In this document: one piece after another, positions 26,277-34,905 of the stretch
Layout of the letters: each line of letters starts with the position of its first letter
Position numbering within the stretch: position 1 is the first letter of the stretch
Assembly: GCA_021793645.1 (NCBI GenBank)
Contig: JAJYSJ010000005.1
Span: 1 to 64,000, forward strand
Reading direction: 5' to 3'
From: Bacillota bacterium
GTDB taxonomy: Bacteria > Bacillota > Sulfobacillia > JAJZYS01 > JAJYTV01
Length of the DNA: 64,000 nucleotides
Position numbers and translations under genes: made by a program
The notes under the pieces: generated by a model
What the model saw: only the letters and a program-made list of their open reading frames with translations
Database searches by the model: none
Told to the model about the DNA's origin: nothing

Positions 26277-27161
26277 TTGCCAGAGCAGCGCAGGCATTTG
26301 GTTCCTCTGCCCGGCGGACGCAGACTCGAGGTCGCGGAAGCAGGCACCCCCGGTGCCCCCGCCGTCATCGTGCATAACGGCACCCCATCCGGGGCGGGTC
26401 TGATCGCAGAGCATATTGCGGACGCGTTCTCGCGCGGCCTGCGGATCATCAGCTACGGACGGCCGGGCTACGGCCAGTCCACGCGCAACCCCGGGCGAAA
26501 CGTCGCATCGGCCGCCCGGGATACCGCCCAGCTCGCCGATGCCCTGGGCATCGAGCGGTTCGCCACTTGGGGCATCTCCGGCGGTGGTCCGCACGCGTTG
26601 GCCTGTGCCGCCCTGCTCGGCGACCGCGTCGTGGCTGCGGCATCGCTCGCGAGCGTCGCACCCTACGACGCCGAAGGCCTCAACTTCCTGCAGGGCATGG
26701 GACAGGACAACCTCGACGAGTTCGGCGCCGCGCAACGCGGGGAGGAGGCGCTCAGCGCCTACCTGAAGCCGCAGGTTCCTACCCTCCTGGGCGCGGATGC
26801 CGGGACGCTGGCGGAGCACATGCGCACCCTGCTGAGCCCCCCCGACCGCGCGGTCTTCACAGGCTCCTTCGGCGAACAGCTCGCCGGCATCATGCAAGAT
26901 GGGCTGAGCATGGGGATCGACGGCTGGGCTGACGACGACCTCGCGTTCTCGCGGCCCTGGGGCTTCTCACCGTCGGAAATCTCGGTGCCGCTGCAGATCT
27001 GGCAGGGCCCGCACGACCTGATGGTCCCCTTCACGCATGGCGAGTGGCTGGCGGAGCACGTGCCGCAGGCCGACGTCCACCTGAGTCCCGACGACGGCCA
27101 CCTGACGCTTTACGTGCGCCGCGTGCCCGAAGTCCACGCCTGGCTCGCGTCCCACTTCTAA
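26277..27161 (+). CDS. Alpha/beta hydrolase
   Basis: 294 residues from TTG 26277, eight bases after GGAGG; TTG 26271 is too close to it. Visible are the oxyanion loop HNGTPSGAG, nucleophile elbow GISGGGPHAL, the acid in GPHDLMVPF and the catalytic His in DDGHLTLYV, all in the usual order. It is cytoplasmic. Substrate unknown; family members include esterases and haloalkane dehalogenase-like enzymes. It is monocistronic, with a hairpin after the stop. Confidence 0.88.
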   Translation: MPEQRRHLVPLPGGRRLEVAEAGTPGAPAVIVHNGTPSGAGLIAEHIADAFSRGLRIISYGRPGYGQSTRNPGRNVASAARDTAQLADALGIERFATWGISGGGPHALACAALLGDRVVAAASLASVAPYDAEGLNFLQGMGQDNLDEFGAAQRGEEALSAYLKPQVPTLLGADAGTLAEHMRTLLSPPDRAVFTGSFGEQLAGIMQDGLSMGIDGWADDDLAFSRPWGFSPSEISVPLQIWQGPHDLMVPFTHGEWLAEHVPQADVHLSPDDGHLTLYVRRVPEVHAWLASHF

Positions 27162-27165
27162 GCCA

Positions 27166-27199
27166 GAGCCCCTCCCCCCAACGTTTTACGGGGTGGCTC
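27166..27199 (+). terminator. Hairpin after the alpha/beta hydrolase
   Basis: GAGCC and CCCC pair with GGGG and GGCTC around an AACGTTTTAC loop, a few bases after the stop codon at 27161. Confidence 0.4.
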
Positions 27200-27734
27200 A
27201 GGTGGACAGGAAGCCGATATTGTCGTGGTGGGGGCCAGGCACAACAGCCTGGCATTCGCTGCGTACTTGCCTGCCACGGCGGACAGTCGGCGGTCACAAT
27301 AGGTGCGCTCGAGTCGACGACCTGCGGGCACTGGGTTGAACCTCCCCGCCCTGAAGGTTGAGATTCCGAAGACCGGGGGTGAACATGCACACCACGAACC
27401 TCAGTCGCAAGGTGCTCATCGCCAAGTTCGTCGAGAGCCCGCTCGACCTCGAACGGCGGAACTCGGACAACTTACACGGCTTGTGACACGCGGGCGGCGG
27501 TCCTACGGGCAGAACCGGCCGATGGCGCGATGAGCGGCTACCCCACTCCGATTGACGGTCTTCTATCTGAGGGACGCGTCCACGCACTCCGGAGGGTCGA
27601 TCTCCGCCTATCCCGGGCGCAACGCCGCATCCGTCCCGCTGGAGGACCTCGGGCTCCGCTTCGGCGATCTCCCGGACGAAGGCGCTAGCTGGCGAAACTG
27701 CGCAGTAATAGTCGGCTGCCGCGGACCGAGCGCG
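27200..27734. other. Intergenic, no convincing gene
   Basis: Several short frames exist. One of 33 residues (27385-27486) has GGGGGTG five bases before its ATG, but it matches nothing I know. Another (27529-27687) gives Arg-rich sequence. I would not annotate either. Confidence 0.4.
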
Positions 27735-27768
27735 AACTGGGGAGGGGCCTTTGGGCCCCTCCCCAGTT
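27735..27768. terminator. Terminator hairpin, 3' of the S9 peptidase
   Basis: Arms 27735-27749 and 27754-27768 are perfect (AACTGGGGAGGGGCC and complement) around a four-base loop. On the plus strand a modest T-rich stretch (TTTGGTCTTGCTCT) overlaps and follows the end of the stem. It lies about 20 bases beyond the peptidase stop. Confidence 0.6.
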
Positions 27769-27787
27769 TGGTCTTGCTCTCCGTTCC

Positions 27788-29980
27788 CTACGTTCCGCGC
27801 TCCGGTCCCTGCGGACCTGGGTAGCCCTCTGCGGAGTCGTCCTCAAGCGGCGGGCCGCCGTAGCGCGCAAACCATTCCCCGATGCGCCGCAGCCGATCGA
27901 TCGCGCGCCGTGGCTTCGTGATGGAGTGATGCTCTCCTTGATAGATCACGAGCTCCGTCGGCACGCCGCGCTTGCGGAGGGTGATGTAGAGCTGCTCCGC
28001 CTGGTCCAGCGGGCAGCGCCAGTCTTCCTGTCCTGCCGTGATCAGGAGTGGCGTGTGGATGCTTGCCGCACCCGAAGCAGGCGACATCTTCCGGTATCCC
28101 TCCGGATTCTGCCAAGGCACGCCAAGGTCGTCCTGCCACCACAGCTGGCAGTCGTCTGTGCCGAAGGAGGAGCTGTATTCCCACATGCCGTGCTCGCTGA
28201 CAGCTGCGCGGAATCGGTCCGTGTGGCCGACGGCCCAGTTCGTCATGATGCCGCCCTGCGAGAATCCGGTGACGTAGAGCCGCTCTGGATCCACGTCGCC
28301 GCGCGAAAGCAGGTGGTCGACGCCGGCCATGACATCCATGTGCTCCAGGGGGCCCCAGCAACCCCGTATCTGCTTGCAGAACGCCTCGCCGAAGGAGATG
28401 GAACCGCGGTAGTTGACCTGCAGCACAACGTAGCCGCGCTGTGCAAAGTAGACGTTCTCGAAATCGAACCGCGGGCTGTCGTATGCCATCGGTCCGCCGT
28501 GGATCTGCACGATCAGGGGCTCTGGGGTCCCGGCCAAGTGGCCTGGTGGAAATAGCGCGATCGCATCCACCGAGGCACCGTCCGGGGCAGTCACCGTAAG
28601 GCGCTCCATCAGGGGGAGGGCGAGATCCTTCACGATCTCCTCCTGGAATGCCGTGAGGCGCACGTCGCCATCCGGATCAATGCGGTAGAGTTCGTGCCCT
28701 CCGTCGGGCAGAGAGAGTGTCGCCACGATCCGGCCCGCCTGTGCATCCATCTCCGCCACGGTGCCCATCGGGCCGCAAGGCGAGAGATAGCTGACCTCTC
28801 CCGCAAGCGAGACGCGCGCAACCTTGGTCTGGGCTTGATCGCCGATCAGGGCTACGAGGGTCTGATCGTCAAGCCAGCGCACTCCACCGCGAACGGGTCG
28901 GTCCAGACGCTCCGTGACCACCGTCGACGGGGTTCGCTCAAGCGGCACCGGGTAGACGCGGCCGTGCTGCGCGGGGTCCTCGGGGATGCCATCCGGAACG
29001 ACTCCCCCGATTGACGAGAAGCCCTGTTCCAGCGCGGAGGCGAGGCCCTCCAACGGGCGGGCATCTGCGATCTTTGCGACCAGAAGGCGCGTGACTAGGT
29101 ACTCGTTCTCGGGCTCCGCAGGCGAGGCGAACGCCACCATGGTCCCGTCTGGCGAGAACGCCGGCGGCTCTTCCAGCACTGCGGCATTCACGTCGCCACG
29201 GGTCAGGCGGTAAGCCTGTCCGCTCTCCCTGTCGATGCAAAAGATGTCCTGCCGGTGGTTCTGGTCCGGCTCGCCCGTACAATTGGCGAAGAACGCGATC
29301 GTGGCTCCGTCCGGGGAGAATGCCGGAAGGCGGCAGCTGAAGGGAGCGCTCGTCAGTTGGCGCACGGTACGCGTTTCAACGCTGGTGAGGAAGATCTGGC
29401 TGGTCACCTCGTCGAGGTAGCCCACACCGTCCTGTTTATGCTGAACACGACGCAGCACGAAGGGCCCGTCGTCCTCACGGATCGCTTTGAGGTATTCCTG
29501 CTCGCCAGGTCTGGGCGCACGCGCTGCGTACGCGATTTCCTTGCCGTCCGGCGACCAGCAGAACGATTCCACGCCATCGCAAGCGTAAGTCAGCTGGCGC
29601 GGCTCTCCACCGAAGGCGAGGTCCAGCACCCAGACCTGCTGCTTGTCCTTGTCCGCCGCCTTCTCCTTTTCGCCGTCTTGCTTCGCCGCATCCCGTAGAG
29701 CCGCTACCTCCGGTTCGTCCGGTCGAGTCGAGAGAAACGCGAGCTGCCGACCGTCCGGCGAGAATGCGGGTGCGCTACCACCGGCCTTGCCACGGGTCAG
29801 TCGATGCACCGGTCCTCCGTCTACGGGCACGAGAAAGAGACTTTGCAGCCGTTCATTGTCCTTTTCGAGGAACGAAATGACCCCGACTGCAGCGAAACGC
29901 CCGTCCGGACTTAGGACGGGCTGGGTAGGGATCTGAAGGCGATAGTAGTCATGCAGAACCAGGTTGCGGGAACTAGACAA
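27788..29980 (-). CDS. S9 family serine peptidase (acylaminoacyl-peptidase-like)
   Basis: 730 residues, apparently from TTG 29980 with AAAGGGA upstream; the long frame to 30244 overlaps the VOC gene and is not plausible. Residues ~1-420 are a WD40-like/TolB-like beta-propeller with repeated FSPDG blades. The rest is the alpha/beta-hydrolase catalytic domain: HGGPMAYDSPRFDFENVYFAQRGYVV, nucleophile in GFSQGGIMTNW, Asp in AGQEDWRCPL, and His in QGEHHSITKP. It probably trims peptides in the cytoplasm. The stop of VOC lies about 25 bases upstream, so it may end the hut-rarA-VOC transcript. Confidence 0.9.
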   Translation of the reverse strand: MSSSRNLVLHDYYRLQIPTQPVLSPDGRFAAVGVISFLEKDNERLQSLFLVPVDGGPVHRLTRGKAGGSAPAFSPDGRQLAFLSTRPDEPEVAALRDAAKQDGEKEKAADKDKQQVWVLDLAFGGEPRQLTYACDGVESFCWSPDGKEIAYAARAPRPGEQEYLKAIREDDGPFVLRRVQHKQDGVGYLDEVTSQIFLTSVETRTVRQLTSAPFSCRLPAFSPDGATIAFFANCTGEPDQNHRQDIFCIDRESGQAYRLTRGDVNAAVLEEPPAFSPDGTMVAFASPAEPENEYLVTRLLVAKIADARPLEGLASALEQGFSSIGGVVPDGIPEDPAQHGRVYPVPLERTPSTVVTERLDRPVRGGVRWLDDQTLVALIGDQAQTKVARVSLAGEVSYLSPCGPMGTVAEMDAQAGRIVATLSLPDGGHELYRIDPDGDVRLTAFQEEIVKDLALPLMERLTVTAPDGASVDAIALFPPGHLAGTPEPLIVQIHGGPMAYDSPRFDFENVYFAQRGYVVLQVNYRGSISFGEAFCKQIRGCWGPLEHMDVMAGVDHLLSRGDVDPERLYVTGFSQGGIMTNWAVGHTDRFRAAVSEHGMWEYSSSFGTDDCQLWWQDDLGVPWQNPEGYRKMSPASGAASIHTPLLITAGQEDWRCPLDQAEQLYITLRKRGVPTELVIYQGEHHSITKPRRAIDRLRRIGEWFARYGGPPLEDDSAEGYPGPQGPERGT

Positions 29981-30005
29981 AGGGGAACATCCCTTTCGTT
30001 GAAGG

Positions 30006-30809
30006 TCAGATCGGCTCGAAGGTGTAGTGCGCCCCGCCGATTGCCACTTCCCCTCCCACACCTTCTCTCCCTGCTTGGAGGTGTACCGCGAACGGGCGCT
30101 CTCCCCGTGTCTCGAGGGCTTGCAATACCACCTGTGGAGCCAAGGGACCGCCGCAAAGGAAGATGTCACCCCCGCGCAGGGCGATGCGCAGCGCCGTCCC
30201 GTACTTCTGCGTCGTCGTCTCTCTCGCTGCGCATCCGAGCGCACGGTGCATCCAGTCCGCTACCGCCTTAGGATCGCGGCACGCCACCGCTACCCCGGCG
30301 ATCAGCGCGCGTGGACTGGTATCGGCAACGCCCCGCGCGATCAGACCGGTGAGCCGAGCGCGGTCCGGTTCATGCCAGTCGATCAGCATGGGCGGCACGA
30401 GGTCCGCGCCCCCCGACATCTCGGGGAAGGCAAGGCTCCAACGCAACATCGAGCCATCCGGCCGCGCCCGGTGCCCAGGCACCGGCCCGGTGCAGCGGAA
30501 GCCTGCATCGCGCACCGCGCTCGCCGTCCGCTCGATGTCGTCCGTGCGCAGTGCAAGGCGCCAGATCCCGGCGCCGCGCGCCTGTTCGGCAAGCACTCCC
30601 CGGCCAAACGCCGTGGTCTGCGCAACCGCAGTGTCCTCGACTGCCAACAGCTCGATGTACGGCAGCCCGACGTGGCACAGCACGTTGTGCGTCCCCCACT
30701 GCACATGCCGTCCGCCTGCCACTGTGCGAAGGCCGATCCCCTCCAGCGCCGCGCGCGCCGCCGTGAGGTCCGGCACAGTCTGTACTACGTGGTCGAGGGC
30801 GAGCTGCAC
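30006..30809 (-). CDS. VOC (glyoxalase-like) domain protein
   Basis: 267 residues from GTG 30809, whose G is the last base of the rarA stop (TAGTG), so the two genes are coupled. The N-terminal half fits a glyoxalase-like fold (LDHVVQTVPDLTAARAALEGIGL, LPYIELLAVED). A second, weaker half follows (IAGVAVACRDPKAVADWMHRALG). Such proteins are often dioxygenases, lyases or resistance proteins; the substrate here is unknown. Confidence 0.8.
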   Translation of the reverse strand: MQLALDHVVQTVPDLTAARAALEGIGLRTVAGGRHVQWGTHNVLCHVGLPYIELLAVEDTAVAQTTAFGRGVLAEQARGAGIWRLALRTDDIERTASAVRDAGFRCTGPVPGHRARPDGSMLRWSLAFPEMSGGADLVPPMLIDWHEPDRARLTGLIARGVADTSPRALIAGVAVACRDPKAVADWMHRALGCAARETTTQKYGTALRIALRGGDIFLCGGPLAPQVVLQALETRGERPFAVHLQAGREGVGGEVAIGGAHYTFEPI

Positions 30810-32173
30810 TACGTCTCCTCCTCCCTCTCCTGCGGTCTGATGCGCCGGCGGATCTCCGTCCAGCGCTGCGAGAACTCCTCCTCGCGGCCACGCGTTGTGG
30901 GATGGTAGTAGCGGGCGGTCCGCAGACCCTGCGGCAGGTGTTCTTGTTGCGCGACGCCGCTGGGATCATCGTGCGCGTACTGGTATCCCTTGCCGTAGCC
31001 CTGTGAGCGCATAAGACTGGTTACGGCGTTGCGCAAGTGCAGCGGCACCGGCTCGCCCGGGCGGCGGCGAACATCCTCCTGTGCCGCGTCGTAGGCCCGC
31101 AGCACCGAGTTGCTCTTCGGCGCCAGTGCAAGGTAGAGCGCAGCCTCGGAGAGCATCAGGCGGGCCTCCGGCAGGCCGACCAGTTGGGTCGCCTGCATCG
31201 CCGCCACCGCGAGCGGCAGCGACTGAGGATCCGCGAGCCCGATGTCCTCCGCGGCGGAAATAACCAGCCGGCGCGCCGCGAAGACGGGGTCGTCCCCCGC
31301 CTCGAGCAGGCGCGCCAGCCAGTAGACCGCGGCGTCGGCATCCGAACCGCGAATGCTTTTGATCATGGCCGATGCGATGTCGTCGTGCAGGTCGCCTTGC
31401 CGGTCGTGGCGCAGCGCCGGATGGAGGTAGGCCTCCCGGACCGCCTCCGCGCTGATCTCTCGTACGCCCTGCGCATCCGGAGCGGCCGCGCTCGCCGCAA
31501 GCTCCAGCGCGTTGAGCGCCGTGCGCGCGTCGCCCCCCGCATGGCTGATCAAGACGGAGCGTGCATCGGGGCTCAGCCGGCAGGAGAGCCTGCCGAGTCC
31601 ACGCTCTGCATCGGCGACCGCCCGTTCCAGCAACTGCCCGATGGATTCGTCGTCGAGAGCGGAGAGCGCGACCACCTGGCAGCGCGAGAGCAGGGCGTTG
31701 TTGACAGAGAAGCTCGGATTCTCGGTGGTCGCTCCGATGAAGCGCACCGTTCCCGCCTCGACGTGCGGCAGGATGGCGTCCTGCTGCGCACGGCTGAAGC
31801 GGTGCAGCTCGTCGACGAACAGCACCGTGCGGCGACCTTCCTGCCGCAGCATCCGCTGAGCCTCGTCAACCTCTTTGCGCAGGTCGGCAACCCCCGCTGT
31901 CACAGCGGAGAGTGGGGAGAAGCGCGCGCCCAGTGCAGCGGCGATCAGGCGCGCGAGCGTCGTCTTGCCCGTTCCGGGCGGCCCCCAGAGGATGAGCGAT
32001 GGCGCATCGCCACGGGAAATCGCCCGCCGCAGCACGCTCTTTTCACCTACGACAGCGGCTTGGCCGACGAACTCCCCGAAGTCGCGCGGCCGCATGCGTG
32101 CCGCAAGCGGCATCGCCGCCTCGACCTGCGCCCGATCGTCAAAGAGGCCTCCCTCGCCGCCTGCAGCCGCCAT
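30809..32173 (-). CDS. rarA: Replication-associated recombination protein A (AAA+ ATPase)
   Basis: 454 residues from ATG 32173 with GGGGGA upstream; longer frames run into fchA. The AAA+ core has LFDDRAQVEAAMPLAARMRPRDFGEFVGQ, Walker A WGPPGTGKTTLAR, Walker B VLFVDELHRFSRAQQDA and sensor 1 IGATTENPSF. The MgsA C-terminal region ends in RYYHPTTRGREEEFSQRW. RarA acts at stalled replication forks. In Bacillus the gene (yrvN) lies near aspS and cymR; here it has moved next to the hut genes, starting 16 bases after fchA. Confidence 0.95.
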   Translation of the reverse strand: MAAAGGEGGLFDDRAQVEAAMPLAARMRPRDFGEFVGQAAVVGEKSVLRRAISRGDAPSLILWGPPGTGKTTLARLIAAALGARFSPLSAVTAGVADLRKEVDEAQRMLRQEGRRTVLFVDELHRFSRAQQDAILPHVEAGTVRFIGATTENPSFSVNNALLSRCQVVALSALDDESIGQLLERAVADAERGLGRLSCRLSPDARSVLISHAGGDARTALNALELAASAAAPDAQGVREISAEAVREAYLHPALRHDRQGDLHDDIASAMIKSIRGSDADAAVYWLARLLEAGDDPVFAARRLVISAAEDIGLADPQSLPLAVAAMQATQLVGLPEARLMLSEAALYLALAPKSNSVLRAYDAAQEDVRRRPGEPVPLHLRNAVTSLMRSQGYGKGYQYAHDDPSGVAQQEHLPQGLRTARYYHPTTRGREEEFSQRWTEIRRRIRPQEREEET

Positions 32174-32189
32174 TTGGCGTTCCCCCGTC

Positions 32190-32735
32190 CTAGACTTTGG
32201 GCAGCCCGCGATCCACCAACTCGAGCTTGGACGCGAGCTGCGCCTCGAGTTCCGCCGCGCCTGCCGCCCCATCGAGGTTGACGCGCACATTGCGCCCGGC
32301 CACGTCTGATGCGGCGCGGGCGAAGACCGCCGCGCTCTCCCAGTCGGATTTGGCCGCAGCGGGCGTGATCTCCTGCGCACGGGTGATCAGGTCCGCAAGC
32401 TCCCGCACCTGGTCGAGGATGTGCAGCGGCGAAAGAGCCGCCGACCGCAGTGCGCTTGCGATGGCATCTGGTCGCTCGGGGCTGTCCTTCGGCATGCGGT
32501 ATGCAGAAAGCACCTGATCGAACGCGGCGCCGTCCAGCTCCGCCTGCCGCAGGAAGTCCTGACGCAGCGCGTGCGCAGCGCCCGCCAGTTCTTCCGCCCC
32601 CTGCTTCCCCTTCTTCGCGCCTAGTCCGGCGCACATCTCGACGATCGCTGCTCCGGTCGCAGCGACGTAGCAGGCTGCAGAGCCGCCTCCAGGAGTCGGC
32701 GTCGCGGACGCGAGTGAATCTAGGAATCCATCCAT
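32190..32735 (-). CDS. fchA: Formimidoyltetrahydrofolate cyclodeaminase
   Basis: 181 residues. It converts 5-formimino-THF to 5,10-methenyl-THF and ammonia. The FTCD_C fold shows LASATPTPGGGSAACYVAATGAAIVEMC at the N-terminus and the helical AGRNVRVNLDGAAGAAELEAQLASKL near the end. It overlaps hutI by 16 bases and completes the formimidoyl branch begun by ftcD. Confidence 0.9.
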   Translation of the reverse strand: MDGFLDSLASATPTPGGGSAACYVAATGAAIVEMCAGLGAKKGKQGAEELAGAAHALRQDFLRQAELDGAAFDQVLSAYRMPKDSPERPDAIASALRSAALSPLHILDQVRELADLITRAQEITPAAAKSDWESAAVFARAASDVAGRNVRVNLDGAAGAAELEAQLASKLELVDRGLPKV

Positions 32736-34003
32736 TGGCGCATCTCCTCTGTAAGTCGTCCATCGTGCGCGATGCTTCGCCCTGCGGCGAACACCTGCGC
32801 AACCGGGTTCATGCCGAAGGCGTAGAAGAGCACGCGGTAGTCGCTGTCGTCAAGCAGCAGAAAGTCGGCCGCGAACCCTTCCGCCAGTTGTCCGTGGGTG
32901 CCCTCGAGACCAAGTGCGCTGGCAGCGTTGCGGGTCGCAGCCAGAAGCGCCTCGGCCGGCCGAAAGCCTGCCATGTGCATCGCAAGGGACAGCACCATCG
33001 GCATGGAAAAGGTGGGCGAGGAGCCCGGGTTCTGATCGGTCGCGAGGGCGGCCCGCAGACCCACCGCGCGCTGACGTTCCGCCTGGAGCGGGTGTTCATG
33101 CAGGAAGAACGCCGTGCCAGGAAGATTCACCCCGACGACCCCCGCTTCCGCCATCGCCCTGAGTCCCTCGTCTGTCGCGGCGAGCAGGTGGTCTGCGGAG
33201 CGTGCTCCAATCTCTGCCGCCAGTTCCGCGCCGCCGCTCGGCCGCAGTTCATCCGCATGTAGACGGATCGCGAGGCCGGCCGCGCGAGCGGCTGCGAGGT
33301 GACTGAGCGTTTCCGCGGGGCTGAAGACGCCTTCCTCGCAGAAGACGTCCACCATCTCCGCAAGATCCTTCGCTGCCACATCGCTGAGGAGCGCGTTCAT
33401 CTCCGCGATGTGCACTGGCCGGTCTTCGGTCCCCAGCGGCCAGGCGTGCAGTCCGAGGAAGGTGCGCAAGATGGTGATCGGCGCGCGTCTTCTGACCTGT
33501 GCGAGCAGGCGCAGAAGGCGCATCTCACGCTCCGGCGTCAAGCCGTAGCCTGTCTTCACTTCCACCGTCGTCGTGCCGCAGGCGACCGCCTGTCCGATGC
33601 GGCGACGCGTATCGCGCACCACGGCCGCGTCGTCCGCCGCGGTTGTCGCGCGCACGGTCTCCTGGATGCCGCCGCCGGCCTGGAGGATCTCCAGGTAGCC
33701 CTTCCCCTCCTGGCGCAGCTGCATCTCAGGGATGCGGCGCCCAGCGTGCAGCGCATGGCTGTGGGGGTCCAAAAACCCCGGAATCAGCGCGCGCCCCTCG
33801 GCGTCCAGGAGTCGGGTGTCGGGTCCGAGGGTCGTCTCCGAGAGCACGCGCTCGCTCTCGCCGACGCGGACGACCTTCCCCGAGCGCACCACAAGGGCAC
33901 CGTCCTCGATCGTCGCCAGTTCCTCGATCCGTCCCATGCGCGTCTCTTCCTCCGCGCAGGGCGTGATGCGGGCATGAAAGACGACAAGGTCCGGAGAGCT
34001 CAT
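32720..34003 (-). CDS. hutI: Imidazolonepropionase
   Basis: 427 residues of the amidohydrolase superfamily, third step of histidine breakdown (4-imidazolone-5-propanoate to N-formimino-glutamate). Metal and substrate ligands are visible: DPHSHALHAGRR, EVKTGYGLTPE, IRLHADEL, ADHLLAATDEG and ATDQNPGSSPTFSM. It overlaps ftcD by four bases and fchA by 16, so the set is one translationally coupled operon. Confidence 0.95.
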   Translation of the reverse strand: MSSPDLVVFHARITPCAEEETRMGRIEELATIEDGALVVRSGKVVRVGESERVLSETTLGPDTRLLDAEGRALIPGFLDPHSHALHAGRRIPEMQLRQEGKGYLEILQAGGGIQETVRATTAADDAAVVRDTRRRIGQAVACGTTTVEVKTGYGLTPEREMRLLRLLAQVRRRAPITILRTFLGLHAWPLGTEDRPVHIAEMNALLSDVAAKDLAEMVDVFCEEGVFSPAETLSHLAAARAAGLAIRLHADELRPSGGAELAAEIGARSADHLLAATDEGLRAMAEAGVVGVNLPGTAFFLHEHPLQAERQRAVGLRAALATDQNPGSSPTFSMPMVLSLAMHMAGFRPAEALLAATRNAASALGLEGTHGQLAEGFAADFLLLDDSDYRVLFYAFGMNPVAQVFAAGRSIAHDGRLTEEMRQWMDS

Positions 34004-34905
34004 GCCCTGCCCTCCCGCGCCAGACGCACCTCAAGCACCTGCTCCGCGTGGAAACCCTTCAGGCGCAGGCTGCGCTCCGCAACCGCCAGCATCCCAGACA
34101 GCGGAACAAGCCCAACGACTTCCGCATGAGACACCGAAACCCCGTAGTGCGCAGCCTCTGCCACGACGAATTCGTAGGCGCGGTAGATGGGCGTCTGGTC
34201 CACGTCGACGAGATTCATCGAAACCTGCACGCTACCCTGGGCAGTCGTGTCGATGGCGATGGCACGGACGTTGCGCAGGCCGCCCGAACTCTCGCGCACC
34301 GCCTTTGCAATCGCTTTGGCGATATCCATGTCCAGGCTGCGGAGGTAGACGTTGAAGGCTACCAGCGGCTTGCGCGCGCCGATCACCGTCGCGCCGAAGG
34401 TCTCGTGCAGGTCAGGCCCACCGACGTCCGGTCGCCGCGAGGCGTCCATCTTGACCGCTTCGCGCAGGCCTTCGAAGTTGCCCTTGCGGATCTCCGGCAG
34501 CAGACGCTTTTGTCCCAGTGAGGCCTCCTCGTAGAAGTACACCGGGATCCTGAGCTCGTCCCACAATCTGTGACCGAGTGCGCGGGCTGCCGCGATGGCG
34601 TCCTCCATCGTCGCGTCCTCGAGTGGGAGAAACGGCAGGACATCAAGCGCACCCATGCGCGGATGTCCGCCCTTGTGATGATTGAGGTCGATTTCTCGCA
34701 GCGCGATGCGGCACGCGGCGAGCGTCGCCTCGATGAGCGCCTCCGCGGTTCCGACGGCGGTGAGCACGCAGCGATTATGATCCGCATCGAACTCGTAGTC
34801 GAGCAGCATTGCATCCGTCTGGTCCTGATAACAGCGGCAGAGCGCATCGATTACGTCCTGACGGCGCCCCTCGCTGAAGTTGGGGACAATCTCAAACCGC
34901 TTCAA
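34000..34905 (-). CDS. ftcD: Glutamate formimidoyltransferase
   Basis: 301 residues. It moves the formimino group of formimino-glutamate to THF, giving glutamate. Landmarks are FEIVPNFSEGRR at the N-terminus, DYEFDADHNRCVLTAVG, LNHHKGGHPRMGALDVLPFLPL and GARKPLVAFNVYLRS. It overlaps hutH and hutI by four bases each. Together with FchA it makes histidine a C1-folate source rather than releasing formamide. Confidence 0.95.
   Translation of the reverse strand: MKRFEIVPNFSEGRRQDVIDALCRCYQDQTDAMLLDYEFDADHNRCVLTAVGTAEALIEATLAACRIALREIDLNHHKGGHPRMGALDVLPFLPLEDATMEDAIAAARALGHRLWDELRIPVYFYEEASLGQKRLLPEIRKGNFEGLREAVKMDASRRPDVGGPDLHETFGATVIGARKPLVAFNVYLRSLDMDIAKAIAKAVRESSGGLRNVRAIAIDTTAQGSVQVSMNLVDVDQTPIYRAYEFVVAEAAHYGVSVSHAEVVGLVPLSGMLAVAERSLRLKGFHAEQVLEVRLAREGRA

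Noticed and set aside
27385-27486. 33-residue frame with GGGGGTG before its ATG
   Set aside because: Too short, matches nothing known and has no operon context; left out as a gene.
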